From Streptomyces roseochromogenus subsp. oscitans DS 12.976 (GTDB lineage Bacteria; Actinomycetota; Actinomycetes; Streptomycetales; Streptomycetaceae): a stretch of 29,862 bases of DNA. The DNA lies in NCBI RefSeq assembly GCF_000497445.1, contig NZ_CM002285.1:4949262-4979123 (forward strand), in the 5' to 3' direction. The position numbers and the translations under genes were made by a program. Numbering within the stretch: the stretch's first letter is position 1; every line of letters begins with the position of its first letter. Shown in pieces: positions 7,933-14,691 of this stretch. A model generated the notes under the pieces. That model searched no databases. It worked only from the letters and a program-made list of their open reading frames with translations, and was not told where the DNA came from.

Positions 7933-9031
7933 CGGGCTCCTCCCGTGTGTCGAGCGCGGTCAACTGGTCCATCACGGGCTGGAGTTCGCGCCTGACCAGT
8001 CGGCTGAGCGTCCAAGTGCTGGACAGCCGTAGGGTCGTGGGGTCGAAGCGAATGAACTTCGCCGCCCAGTCCGGTCGGAAGACGATCAGTCCCTTGAGGG
8101 TGAAGTCCCAACGCAGCCGCTTCTTCCCGCCGTTCAGGAGCACCTCCCAGCGTGGCCGCTCGGGGCGGGCGGGCGGGGGGTAGTCCGGCAGGCCGGGGAG
8201 CGGGGGCCACAGACCAGTTGCCGGTGCGCCTGGTTCGGTGTGTGACCGGCGGTCGTACTCCTCCGCGACTGCTTCCCGGAAACGGTCGTACGTCGGGGCA
8301 TCGCAGTAGGCCAGCAGCAACAGCCGCGTCGGCGGAACCAGGCGCACCGCCTCGGTGAACTCCCACACCGTGCCCGGACCGGGACCCGCCGCCAGCAGCA
8401 CGGCGTGCGCACCCGCGATCAGCCTGCTCACCTGGGACTGCCAGTCGTTCAGCGGCAGATACCCGCGCGCCGCACCCGGCAGCGGCAGCGCCTCGTCGGG
8501 CTGGCCGATCGCGATGACCCGGCCGAACCGCCGGAAGCGGCGTACCAGGGACTCCTCGTATGTCAGCCCCGAGACGAGGAAGAAGTTCTGGGCGTTGCCG
8601 CCGCCCTGGATGTCGTCGGGCAGCCCGGACATGAGCGCATCGTGGGAGAACGGGCGCAAGTACAGCAGGTAGCGGGTGCCCGGCAGGCGGTCCAAGGACT
8701 CGATGACGTCGGCGATGTGCTGCTTGCCGCGCACCACGGTCTGCCGGCCGATCATGAAGACCGCCACGCCGGCGAAGAAGACCGCCACCGCTCCCAGCAG
8801 GCGTAACCACCAGCGGACGTGCGGAACGGACGACCACTGATCGCTCTCCACGCTCTGCCTGAAGAGCGTGAACCCCAGGAAGCCCGACGCCGTGCCCACG
8901 ATCCGCAGGGTCCATCCGGCGGAGACCAGCACCCGCCCTCTCACCGCCCGCTGCGCACCACCCGGTGACGGGTTCTCGTGCGGCTGAGAGTCCGGGTTGA
9001 AGTCATGCTGGAAGAACGGGCTCCCGCTCAT
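7916..9031 (-). CDS. Two-TM protein with a TIR/SLOG-like Rossmannoid domain
   Basis: A 371-residue protein with membrane helices at about 36-57 and 74-95. A soluble domain begins GTRYLLYLRPFSHD (118-131) and runs through TYEESLVRRFRRFGRVIAIG to AGAHAVLLAAGPGPG-TVWEFTEAV (206-229). The YLRPF..D strand, the E-x2-L-x3-F partner helix and a Gly-rich loop followed by W-E resemble TIR- or SLOG-type nucleotide-handling folds. A separate C-terminal piece has KRLRWDFTLKGLIVFRPDWAAKFIRF. The ATG at 9031 is favoured because sequence upstream looks non-coding; its ribosome site is weak. First gene of a three-gene overlapping unit. Exact family and enzymatic activity are unknown. Confidence 0.75.
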   Translation of the reverse strand: MSGSPFFQHDFNPDSQPHENPSPGGAQRAVRGRVLVSAGWTLRIVGTASGFLGFTLFRQSVESDQWSSVPHVRWWLRLLGAVAVFFAGVAVFMIGRQTVVRGKQHIADVIESLDRLPGTRYLLYLRPFSHDALMSGLPDDIQGGGNAQNFFLVSGLTYEESLVRRFRRFGRVIAIGQPDEALPLPGAARGYLPLNDWQSQVSRLIAGAHAVLLAAGPGPGTVWEFTEAVRLVPPTRLLLLAYCDAPTYDRFREAVAEEYDRRSHTEPGAPATGLWPPLPGLPDYPPPARPERPRWEVLLNGGKKRLRWDFTLKGLIVFRPDWAAKFIRFDPTTLRLSSTWTLSRLVRRELQPVMDQLTALDTREEPGDDAP

Positions 9032-9200
9032 ACGCGCGGTCCCCGCGCGGACGGGTGCCGGCAGAGAGCCTGGTTCCCCACCTGCGTCCCCCCTGCCGCT
9101 CCCGTCGGGCCTCGACCCTTCGGAAGATACGGCAACAGGCGGAGCTTTCGTGGGGAGTTGGCTCCGCCTATGCCTTGTGGTTGCTTGTGGTGCCTTGTGA

Positions 9201-9344
9201 GCGTCGTGCGATGTCGTCCGCCCACCATGGCCCGAGCACTCGGTCATCCGCACCGGCCCGGACGGCTACCTCTTCGTCTACCTCTTCGGCAGCGAGGGCC
9301 TGCGTCTCGACGTCCGCACATCCGCTTCCGTCCGGCCCGCGTGA
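9201..9344 (+). pseudogene. C-terminal remnant of an unknown gene
   Basis: A plus-strand frame with no usable start, opening after a TGA at 9198-9200, reads ...EHSVIRTGPDGYLFVYLFG then SEGLRLDVRTSASVRPA and a stop at 9342-9344. It looks protein-like, in contrast to the two other frames, and is followed 18 bases later by a strong terminator. I read it as the truncated 3' end of a gene whose front was lost when the neighbouring cassette was gained or rearranged. The family is not recognised. Confidence 0.4.
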
Positions 9345-9361
9345 GCCGCTTGTCGTGAGTG

Positions 9362-9402
9362 CGGGAACAGGCCGCGGACTCCACGTCCGCGGCCTGTTCC
9401 CG
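9362..9402. terminator. Bidirectional hairpin terminator
   Basis: A perfect 17-bp stem (9362-9378 with 9386-9402) and 7-base loop lies between the plus-strand remnant ending at 9344 and the minus-strand small peptide gene ending at 9415. It can end transcription from both sides. The T tract is short, as is common in Streptomyces. Confidence 0.85.
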
Positions 9403-9414
9403 TTCACAACGAAG

Positions 9415-9543
9415 TCACCAGCAGAGCGAGCTAATCGTGTGGGTGTCGCACACGTAGTTGTTGTCGTGCTCCCCGGCGGAAGCGGACGGGGCCGCAACAG
9501 CTGTGAGGAGCCCGGCGATGAAGAGGGCAGCGATGTATCGCAT
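9415..9543 (-). CDS. Small secreted two-cysteine peptide
   Basis: A 42-residue peptide. Residues 1-23 are a clear Sec signal peptide (MRY, hydrophobic core AALFIAGLLTAVA, cleavage after ASA). The predicted mature form is 19 residues, GEHDNNYVCDTHTISSLCW, with two cysteines (32, 41) that can form a disulfide ring of eight intervening residues and a terminal Trp. The ATG at 9543 has AAAGGA about 7 nt upstream; the longer open frame is ignored because it lacks the signal-peptide start. It stands alone with its own terminator and a palindrome in its leader. Function unknown: extracellular signal, surface peptide or antibacterial are all possible. Confidence 0.7.
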   Translation of the reverse strand: MRYIAALFIAGLLTAVAAPSASAGEHDNNYVCDTHTISSLCW

Positions 9544-9570
9544 GGGATCGGTCCTTTCTGGATCCTCCGG

Positions 9571-9586
9571 CAAGACACGTGTCTTG
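9571..9586. promoter_or_regulatory. 16-bp perfect palindrome in the leader of the secreted peptide gene
   Basis: CAAGACACGTGTCTTG is perfectly symmetrical and lies 28 bases upstream of the small peptide's ATG. It could be an operator for a dimeric repressor or a short RNA hairpin. An AT-richer stretch at about 9620-9655 further upstream is the probable promoter. Confidence 0.5.
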
Positions 9587-9824
9587 GGGGCTTGCGTCCA
9601 AGGCTTGCCCAGACGCGCACAGACCGCATATCGAACATACATACCGTCTGTAATCGGACCAGGTTGCCGAGCACCTCTTTCATCCATCTGGGCTTCCGCC
9701 CATCCGGACCGGAGGGCGCGCTTCGAACGTCACCGGCCGGCCGTCGCGCGGACCAGCGGCGCCGAGCGGCTTCGGCGGCGGGTCCGGCCGTGGCGGCCGA
9801 CGGGGGCGACGGCGAACGGCGGCT

Positions 9825-10457
9825 CTACGACTTGGAGTTCCGCCGCGTGTGTGCGGCGTGCCGGGGTTTGGCCACCTTGGACGAGACCTGGCCGACGATC
9901 TCCCAGAAACACACCAGCGCGGTGATCGGCGGAATTCCGAAGATAATCCAGGAAAGCAGTGAGTGCGGTGAGTGGCTGACGCACAGGGCCACTGCCATGG
10001 CGGAGGCGCCCAGCACCACACCCCAGGACCTTCGCGCACTGCGATTCTGAACGGTGGCCCGCAGAATGGACAGGGCCGCCACGAGCCACGGCCCATACAC
10101 CGTCAGGGGCCACCACTCGGCCAATCTCGCCGGCAGTACGGAGCCGGCGGTGGCCCGGAGCTGGGCATAGGAATAAGAGAATGACCAGCCCAACATACAG
10201 ACGGCGCACACCGAGATGGTCGCGATCAGGATCGTGACGTGAGTTCCCCGGTTGTTGTCGTGCGAGCGGGATTCCGCGCGGAGCCGTTGCCGGGTCCTTC
10301 GGTGGCTGGACCGCTCGTGCGGCGGGCTCGGCGGTTCTGGTTCCGCGGCCGACGCGGCGGACAGCATCTGGGCCAGTTCTTCAACTGGATCCCACTGCAT
10401 CTCGAGCGTGCTGAACTCGGTGTCGCTGAAGAGGTCTTCGTTGTGAGTCCTGTCCAT
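9825..10457 (-). CDS. DUF2637-like four-helix membrane protein
   Basis: A 210-residue protein with a polar, partly disordered N-terminus (about 1-72, Pro/Ser/Arg rich), four hydrophobic helices at about 74-96, 117-134, 144-161 and 167-185, and a basic tail. The pattern ATISVCAVCMLGWSFSYSYAQL...WPLTVYGPWLVAALSILRA matches the DUF2637 family, found on Streptomyces plasmids and integrative elements (Spd-like spread proteins) and on chromosomes. It follows a 57-codon ORF by 10 bases, so the two are probably one operon. Role unknown; mycelial spread of mobile DNA is a family association and not shown here. Confidence 0.7.
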   Translation of the reverse strand: MDRTHNEDLFSDTEFSTLEMQWDPVEELAQMLSAASAAEPEPPSPPHERSSHRRTRQRLRAESRSHDNNRGTHVTILIATISVCAVCMLGWSFSYSYAQLRATAGSVLPARLAEWWPLTVYGPWLVAALSILRATVQNRSARRSWGVVLGASAMAVALCVSHSPHSLLSWIIFGIPPITALVCFWEIVGQVSSKVAKPRHAAHTRRNSKS

Positions 10458-10467
10458 CAGGTAAGTC

Positions 10468-10641
10468 CTATAGCCCCACCATCGCCTGCAGGTACTCGCT
10501 TTCCAGCTGGGTCATTCTTCTCAGGAAGTCGTCGAGAAGATCTGAACATCCGTCAATGAACACCTCACCTTCGTCGCATTCCACGTTAAATGTGATCGGC
10601 GAGCGAAGATTCCCGGTCGTGAGCCCCTCAGTTCGTGTCAC
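10468..10641 (-). CDS. Acidic 57-residue hypothetical protein
   Basis: A minus-strand GTG at 10641 opens a 57-codon frame ending with TAG at 10468-10470. The product is acidic: VTRTEGLTTGNLRSP, then ITFNVECDEGEVFIDGCSDL and LDDFLRRMTQLESEYLQAMV. The residue pattern (a beta strand with two cysteines, then an amphipathic helix) looks like a real protein. It ends 10 bases before the DUF2637-like gene. A GGAGGG lies 15 nt before the GTG, rather far, so a start at the inner GTG (V20) remains possible. Base composition is lower in G+C than the neighbours. No family recognised. Confidence 0.5.
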   Translation of the reverse strand: MTRTEGLTTGNLRSPITFNVECDEGEVFIDGCSDLLDDFLRRMTQLESEYLQAMVGL

Positions 10642-10792
10642 GACCGCCTAACGAGTCCCTCCGGGGGAGGGGGTGTCGTACATTCGGGTGTTTTCGTTGC
10701 CTGAAAGCAGTATCCGAGGGGGGCCGATCGCAGCAATCGGCGAAAATTCTCATAGGCAGGAAATTGCATTCCGTGAATATCGCGGTGTTCGA

Positions 10793-11359
10793 TCAGAGGG
10801 GTAGCTGGACCGTCATGATCAGATGGCAGGTCCCGGTGCCCGCGCCGCGGTAGGTGTGCGGGGTGTCGCCGTCGAACGTGGCGGTCTGGCCGGCTTCGAG
10901 AGGGTGCTCGGTGCCGTCGACGACCAGGGTCATCCGGCCCGCGGTGACACTGACGGTCTCCACGACCCCGGCCTGGTGGGGGTGGCTGGGGTATTCCTCG
11001 TCCGGTTCCAGCCGCCAGCGCCAGACCTCTACCGGGGTCGGGCCCGAGGTCGTCAGCATGAGCCGGGCCTCGCTGCCCCGCTCTCCGGTCCACAGGGGGG
11101 CCACGGTGTCGGCGGACACCACGCGGACGCGGCCCTCGGCGGGCCCCTGCATCAGCGCGGACACCGAGATGCCGAGGGTGTCGGCCAGCCGGACGAGCGT
11201 GGCCAGGTTGGGGTTGCCCTGGGCCTTCTCCAGGCCCACCAAGGCCCCCTTGCTGACCTGGGCGCGCCGGCTGAGTTCGTCCAGCGACAGACCCGCGCGG
11301 ACGCGGGCCGCCCGGACGTTGTGCGCGACCGTCCGCAGGGCGGCGGCTGTCTCGGTCAC
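10793..11359 (-). CDS. XRE-family regulator with C-terminal cupin
   Basis: A 188-residue repressor-type protein. The helix-turn-helix is at about 10-68 (LDELSRRAQVSKGALVGLEKAQGNPNLATLVRLADTLGIS), and a cupin sensor at about 100-185 holds HPHQAGVVETVSVTAGRMTLVV and ATFDGDTPHTYR. Such HTH-cupin proteins bind a small ligand and control a neighbouring transporter. It is divergent from the EamA exporter and B3/4 genes, and the shared 148-bp region holds a spaced direct repeat. The start is GTG at 11359. The target is most likely the exporter operon. Confidence 0.9.
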   Translation of the reverse strand: MTETAAALRTVAHNVRAARVRAGLSLDELSRRAQVSKGALVGLEKAQGNPNLATLVRLADTLGISVSALMQGPAEGRVRVVSADTVAPLWTGERGSEARLMLTTSGPTPVEVWRWRLEPDEEYPSHPHQAGVVETVSVTAGRMTLVVDGTEHPLEAGQTATFDGDTPHTYRGAGTGTCHLIMTVQLPL

Positions 11360-11435
11360 CTGATCACCATCCTCGCGTCTTGATCATGGGGATGCCCATG
11401 GAGTGTCCATTGGAATGTACTGCCCGGTCGGTTGG

Positions 11436-11498
11436 TTGACACCAGGCGGTCGTTCTGTTGTACGATTTGGTCGTTCTGCTGAAGCTTAAGGCCTTAAG
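11436..11498 (+). promoter_or_regulatory. eamA promoter with 21-bp-spaced direct repeats and a palindrome
   Basis: TTGACA (11436-11441) and TACGAT (11461-11466) form a promoter with a 19-base spacer. The decamer GGTCGTTCTG occurs at 11448-11457 and again at 11469-11478, exactly two helical turns apart and flanking the -10, as expected of tandem operator half-sites. Just downstream CTTAAGGCCTTAAG (11485-11498) is a perfect palindrome close to the GTG. The divergent XRE-cupin protein is the probable binder. Confidence 0.6.
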
Positions 11499-11507
11499 GG
11501 ATGTGCT

Positions 11508-12344
11508 GTGATCGCTCTGCTGCTGGCCCTCGGCAGCTCACTCGCTTACGGGTGCGCCGACTTCCTCGGCGGCCTGGGCGCCCGGAAGGCCCATGTGCTG
11601 CGGACCGTGCTGGTCGCGGCCCCGGCCAGTCTCGTGGTCGAGCTGTTGCTGTGGCCGGTGCTCGGCGCGTCGTTCGACGCTGGTGCGCTCGCCTGGGGTG
11701 CCGCGTCCGGTGTCGCCTCGGCCGCCGCGTTCGCCCTGCTGTACCGCACCCTGGCCATCGGCCCGATGAACGTGCTGTCGCCGGTGACCGCGCTGGTGTC
11801 CGCGGCGCTGCCTGTCGGGGTCGGGCTGCTGCAGGGCGAGCGGTTGAGCGCCGCCGGGCTGGTCGGGCTGCCGCTCGCACTGGTGGCGGTGGTGTTGGTC
11901 AGTGCCGGACACGGCATGGGCGCGGCCCGCCCCTCCCGTACGGCGCTGCTGCTGGCCTTCGGCGCGGGCGCCGCCATCGCCCTGCAGCTGGTCTTCCTGC
12001 ACCAGGCGCCGTCCGGCAGCGGCGTGGCCCCGCTGATCACGGGCCGGGCCGTCTCGTCGGCCGTCACCCTGGCCGCGGCCGGGCTGCTGCGCCGCGGACT
12101 GGGCGCCGAGCGGCCCGCGTACGCGATGTCGGCGGCCGCGGGCGTCCTGGACTCGCTGGCGAACCTGCTGTTCCTGCTCGCCGCCCGCAGCGGGGACCTC
12201 ACCGTCGTCGCCGTGATCACCGCGCTCTACCCGGCGGGCACGGTCCTGCTCGCCCGTGGCGTGCTCGCCGAACGCATCCACCGCGGCCAGCTGGTCGGCC
12301 TGGGCACCGCCGCCGTGGCCGTCAGCCTCCTGGCCCTGACCTGA
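11508..12344 (+). CDS. EamA (DMT) family transporter
   Basis: A 278-residue membrane protein with ten hydrophobic helices arranged as two repeats of five, the drug/metabolite transporter plan. The N-terminal repeat starts LALGSSLAYGCADFLGGLGAR and the second has SAAAGVLDSLANLLFLLAARSGDLTVVAVITALYPAGTVLLARGVLAERI, the typical EamA end. It probably exports an amino acid or related metabolite. GTG start at 11508 with an AGGG site nearby; no other start gives the usual N-terminus. A B3/4-domain gene follows 39 bases later in the same direction, suggesting an operon. Confidence 0.9.
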   Translation: MIALLLALGSSLAYGCADFLGGLGARKAHVLRTVLVAAPASLVVELLLWPVLGASFDAGALAWGAASGVASAAAFALLYRTLAIGPMNVLSPVTALVSAALPVGVGLLQGERLSAAGLVGLPLALVAVVLVSAGHGMGAARPSRTALLLAFGAGAAIALQLVFLHQAPSGSGVAPLITGRAVSSAVTLAAAGLLRRGLGAERPAYAMSAAAGVLDSLANLLFLLAARSGDLTVVAVITALYPAGTVLLARGVLAERIHRGQLVGLGTAAVAVSLLALT

Positions 12345-12383
12345 CCCGCCCAAGCCCCCGCACGCAGGAATCGGATACCCGCC

Positions 12384-13091
12384 ATGCCCGCCTTCCGGCT
12401 CGCCCCCGCCGTCGCCGACGCCTTCCCCGACACCCTCATCGCCCTGGTCACCGCGACCGGCCTGCGCGGCCGTGAACCCTGGCCGCACACGGCCACCGCT
12501 CTGGACGAACTGGAGCAGCAGCTCGCGGACGGCACCTGGCGGCCCGCCGACGAGACCGACCCCCGTATCGAGGCCTGGCATACCGCCTACCGCGCCTTCG
12601 GCACCAACCCACGCCGCGTCCGCCCCAGCGTCGACGCACTCGGCCGCCGCCTCGCCAAGAAGGGCACCCTGCCGCGCATCAACCCGGCCGTCGACTCCTA
12701 CAACGCCGTCTCCGTCCGGCACGGTCTGCCCGCAGGCGCCTTCGACCTGGACCGGGTCACCGGTGACGTCGACATCCGGTACGCGGACGGCACCGAGTCC
12801 TTCACCCCGCTCGGCGAGCCGGACACCGTCGAGAATCCCAAGCCCGGCGAGATCATCTACGCCGACACCACCGGTGTCCTGACACGGCACTGGAACCACC
12901 GCGACGCCCACCGCACCCGCGTCACCGAGGACTCCACCCACGTCACCTTCGTCCTCGAAACCCTCCACGCCACCCGGGACGGCGACCTCCTCAAGCTCGC
13001 GGCCGAGGAGCTGCAGAGCCTCCTCGCCCCGCACGCCGCGCAGACCGCCGTGCACCACCTCGACCCGGACCAGCCCCGGGCCACCGTCTGA
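12384..13091 (+). CDS. B3/4 domain protein (PheRS beta-like)
   Basis: A 235-residue soluble protein of the B3/B4 fold otherwise found in the phenylalanyl-tRNA synthetase beta subunit. Stand-alone versions carry WHTAYRAFGTNPRRVRPSVDALGRR and RINPAVDSYNAVSVRHGLPAGAFDLDRV, both seen here at about 65-90 and 98-126, then EIIYADTTGVLTRHWNHRDAHRTRVTEDSTHV. In the synthetase this domain helps edit mischarged tRNA. Stand-alone function is not firmly established, with tRNA or amino acid hydrolysis as guesses. It sits behind the exporter, under the same XRE-cupin control, which hints at handling of an amino acid analogue. Confidence 0.85.
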   Translation: MPAFRLAPAVADAFPDTLIALVTATGLRGREPWPHTATALDELEQQLADGTWRPADETDPRIEAWHTAYRAFGTNPRRVRPSVDALGRRLAKKGTLPRINPAVDSYNAVSVRHGLPAGAFDLDRVTGDVDIRYADGTESFTPLGEPDTVENPKPGEIIYADTTGVLTRHWNHRDAHRTRVTEDSTHVTFVLETLHATRDGDLLKLAAEELQSLLAPHAAQTAVHHLDPDQPRATV

Positions 13092-13156
13092 CCGCGCGCA
13101 CGATCGCCGCGCCCCTGCCGTCCGCGACCGCGTGCGCCGGGGTGATGGGCCGCTCG

Positions 13157-13288
13157 GGTCTCCGTCACGAGGCGCGTCAGGTCTCCGTCACGACGGGCAT
13201 CGGGTCTCCGTCACGAGGCGCGTCAGGTCTCCGTCACGACGGGCGTCAGGTCTCCGTCACGACGGGCGTCAGGTCTCCGTCACGATCC
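13157..13288. repeat. 23-bp tandem repeat array at the 3' end of tetR
   Basis: Five full copies (13157, 13180, 13203, 13226, 13249) and one partial copy of a 23-bp unit beginning GGTCTCCGTCACGA are joined head to tail. The copies differ mainly in the last nine bases. The partial copy and the last full copy hold the final codons and stop of the minus-strand tetR, so the unit was copied outward from the gene end. Read from the minus strand each copy contains GTGACGGAGACC, the codons of the protein's C-terminal VTET. Confidence 0.9.
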
Positions 13289-13847
13289 GCTCGACCGCCG
13301 CCGTCACCAGTTCGTCCCGCTCCGCCTCGGAGAGCACGTCCGGCAGGGTGAGTTGTTCGACGATCAGCCAGTTCAGGGCAAGGTAGAGCAGCTTGACGGC
13401 CGTGGCGTCGCCGGGCAGCCCGGAGGCCTCGTGATAGGCGACGTTGGCGGCGAGATCGGCGCGGACCCGCTCGGTGAGCACCGCGCGCAGCTCCGGGCGG
13501 CGGGTCGCCTCCAGCCGGAGTTCCAGCAGTGCGAGGTATCCGGTGCGGAAGGCGGCGACCCGGCCCACGAGTTCACGCATCAGCTCCGCGTACGTCTCCC
13601 GGTGGCGGCCGGCGGTCCGGTGGCGGGCGAGCGTGGCCTCGTCGGGCTGGAGCCGCTCGTAGACGCGGGCGCCGGCCTGGGTGAGCAGCTCGTCGCGGCT
13701 GGAGAAGTAGTTGGACGCCGTACCGGGAGGCACGGCGGCCGCCCCGTCCACCGCCCGGAAGGTCAGCCCGCGTGCCCCGTCCCGCGCCAGCACCTCGATC
13801 GCGGCGTCGACGAGGGCGGCACGCCGTTGGTCGTTGCGTCTCACCAT
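13269..13847 (-). CDS. TetR-family transcriptional regulator
   Basis: A 192-residue regulator. The N-terminal HTH is RRAALVDAAIEVLARDGARGLTFRAVDGAAAVPPGTASNYFSSRDELL (8-55), followed by an all-helical ligand domain with the C-terminal type seen in TetR proteins that sense lipophilic compounds. The ATG at 13847 has a distant GGAG. It is divergent from a second TetR gene over 215 bp that includes a perfect operator-like palindrome, and its 3' end runs into a tandem repeat. The regulated gene may be itself or its divergent neighbour. Confidence 0.9.
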   Translation of the reverse strand: MVRRNDQRRAALVDAAIEVLARDGARGLTFRAVDGAAAVPPGTASNYFSSRDELLTQAGARVYERLQPDEATLARHRTAGRHRETYAELMRELVGRVAAFRTGYLALLELRLEATRRPELRAVLTERVRADLAANVAYHEASGLPGDATAVKLLYLALNWLIVEQLTLPDVLSEAERDELVTAAVERIVTET

Positions 13848-13947
13848 GGAATGTCCGGCTCCGTGTGCAGGCGGTCATCGACAACCACTCCGGTCAGAGT
13901 ACTCCGCGTGGAGTTGTCAGCTCGGCGGGCTCCGGATCAACAAGACA

Positions 13948-13961
13948 TACGACCGGTCGTA
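13948..13961. promoter_or_regulatory. TetR-type palindromic operator
   Basis: TACGACCGGTCGTA is a perfect 14-bp palindrome between the two divergent tetR genes, right before an AT-rich TACATATTT that could be the -10 region of the rightward gene. This is the usual site and form of a TetR autoregulatory operator. Which of the two regulators binds it is not known. Confidence 0.65.
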
Positions 13962-14062
13962 CATATTTCTCGAGATGTGGCACGATGACCGGGATGGAAA
14001 GCGAACGACACGGTCCGGAGCGCGGCGCGGGGCGGGGAATCCTGGGTGCGGAGGGGCCTGAG

Positions 14063-14659
14063 GTGACCGATCTGCGGCTGGTGCGCGGTGCGCGCGCCCG
14101 GCAGCGGGTCGCGCGGCACGCCGTCGACATCGCCTCGCTGGAGGGGCTCGATGGACTCAGTATCGGACGGCTGGCCGCTGACCTCGGGCTGAGCAAGAGC
14201 GGTGTCCAGACGCTGTTCCGGACCAAGGAGAACCTGCAGCTGGCCGCCGCCGAATGCGCGCACCGCGAGTTCGAGCGGGCCGTGGTGCGACCCGCTCGGG
14301 CCTTCCCGGCGGGTGCCGCCCGGCTGCGGGCGCTGACCGAGCACTGGATCGCCTACGCGCAGACGCCCCTTTTCGCCGGCGGCTGCTTCTGGTCCGCCAA
14401 CCTTCCCGCCTACGACAGCCGCCCCGGCGCGGTCCGTGACGCCCTGCTCGCCCACCGCGAGGCATGGCTGAAACTGATCGCCGAACAGCTGGGGCAGGCC
14501 GCAGGCGCCGGTGACCCCGCCGCGCCGGACGTGGAGCTGGCCGCGTTCCAGCTGGACGCCGTCTGCAACGCAGCCAACATCGCGATGCGGCTCGGGGACG
14601 ACGGTGCCGCCCGCAAGGTGCGCCGGGTGGTGGAGGGGTTCCTCCGGGGGGCGCGCTGA
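14063..14659 (+). CDS. TetR-family transcriptional regulator
   Basis: A 198-residue regulator with the N-terminus RGARARQRVARHAVDIASLEGLDGLSIGRLAADLGLSKSGVQTLF (8-52), the HTH of a TetR protein. The C-terminal part has GGCFWSANLPAYDSRPGAVRD and FQLDAVCNAANIAMRLGDD, as in the TetR_C_6-like group. I chose the GTG at 14063 because GGAGGGG lies 7 nt before it and homologues begin there. In-frame ATGs at 13985 and 13994 would add 23-26 residues and could be used from a near-leaderless transcript. Target unknown. Confidence 0.85.
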   Translation: MTDLRLVRGARARQRVARHAVDIASLEGLDGLSIGRLAADLGLSKSGVQTLFRTKENLQLAAAECAHREFERAVVRPARAFPAGAARLRALTEHWIAYAQTPLFAGGCFWSANLPAYDSRPGAVRDALLAHREAWLKLIAEQLGQAAGAGDPAAPDVELAAFQLDAVCNAANIAMRLGDDGAARKVRRVVEGFLRGAR

Positions 14660-14691
14660 TCCGTGCGCAACTCCTCCGGCCGAGCTGATGG

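Noticed and set aside
13157..13288. CRISPR array
   Set aside because: The units are contiguous 23-bp copies without unique spacers and no cas gene is nearby.
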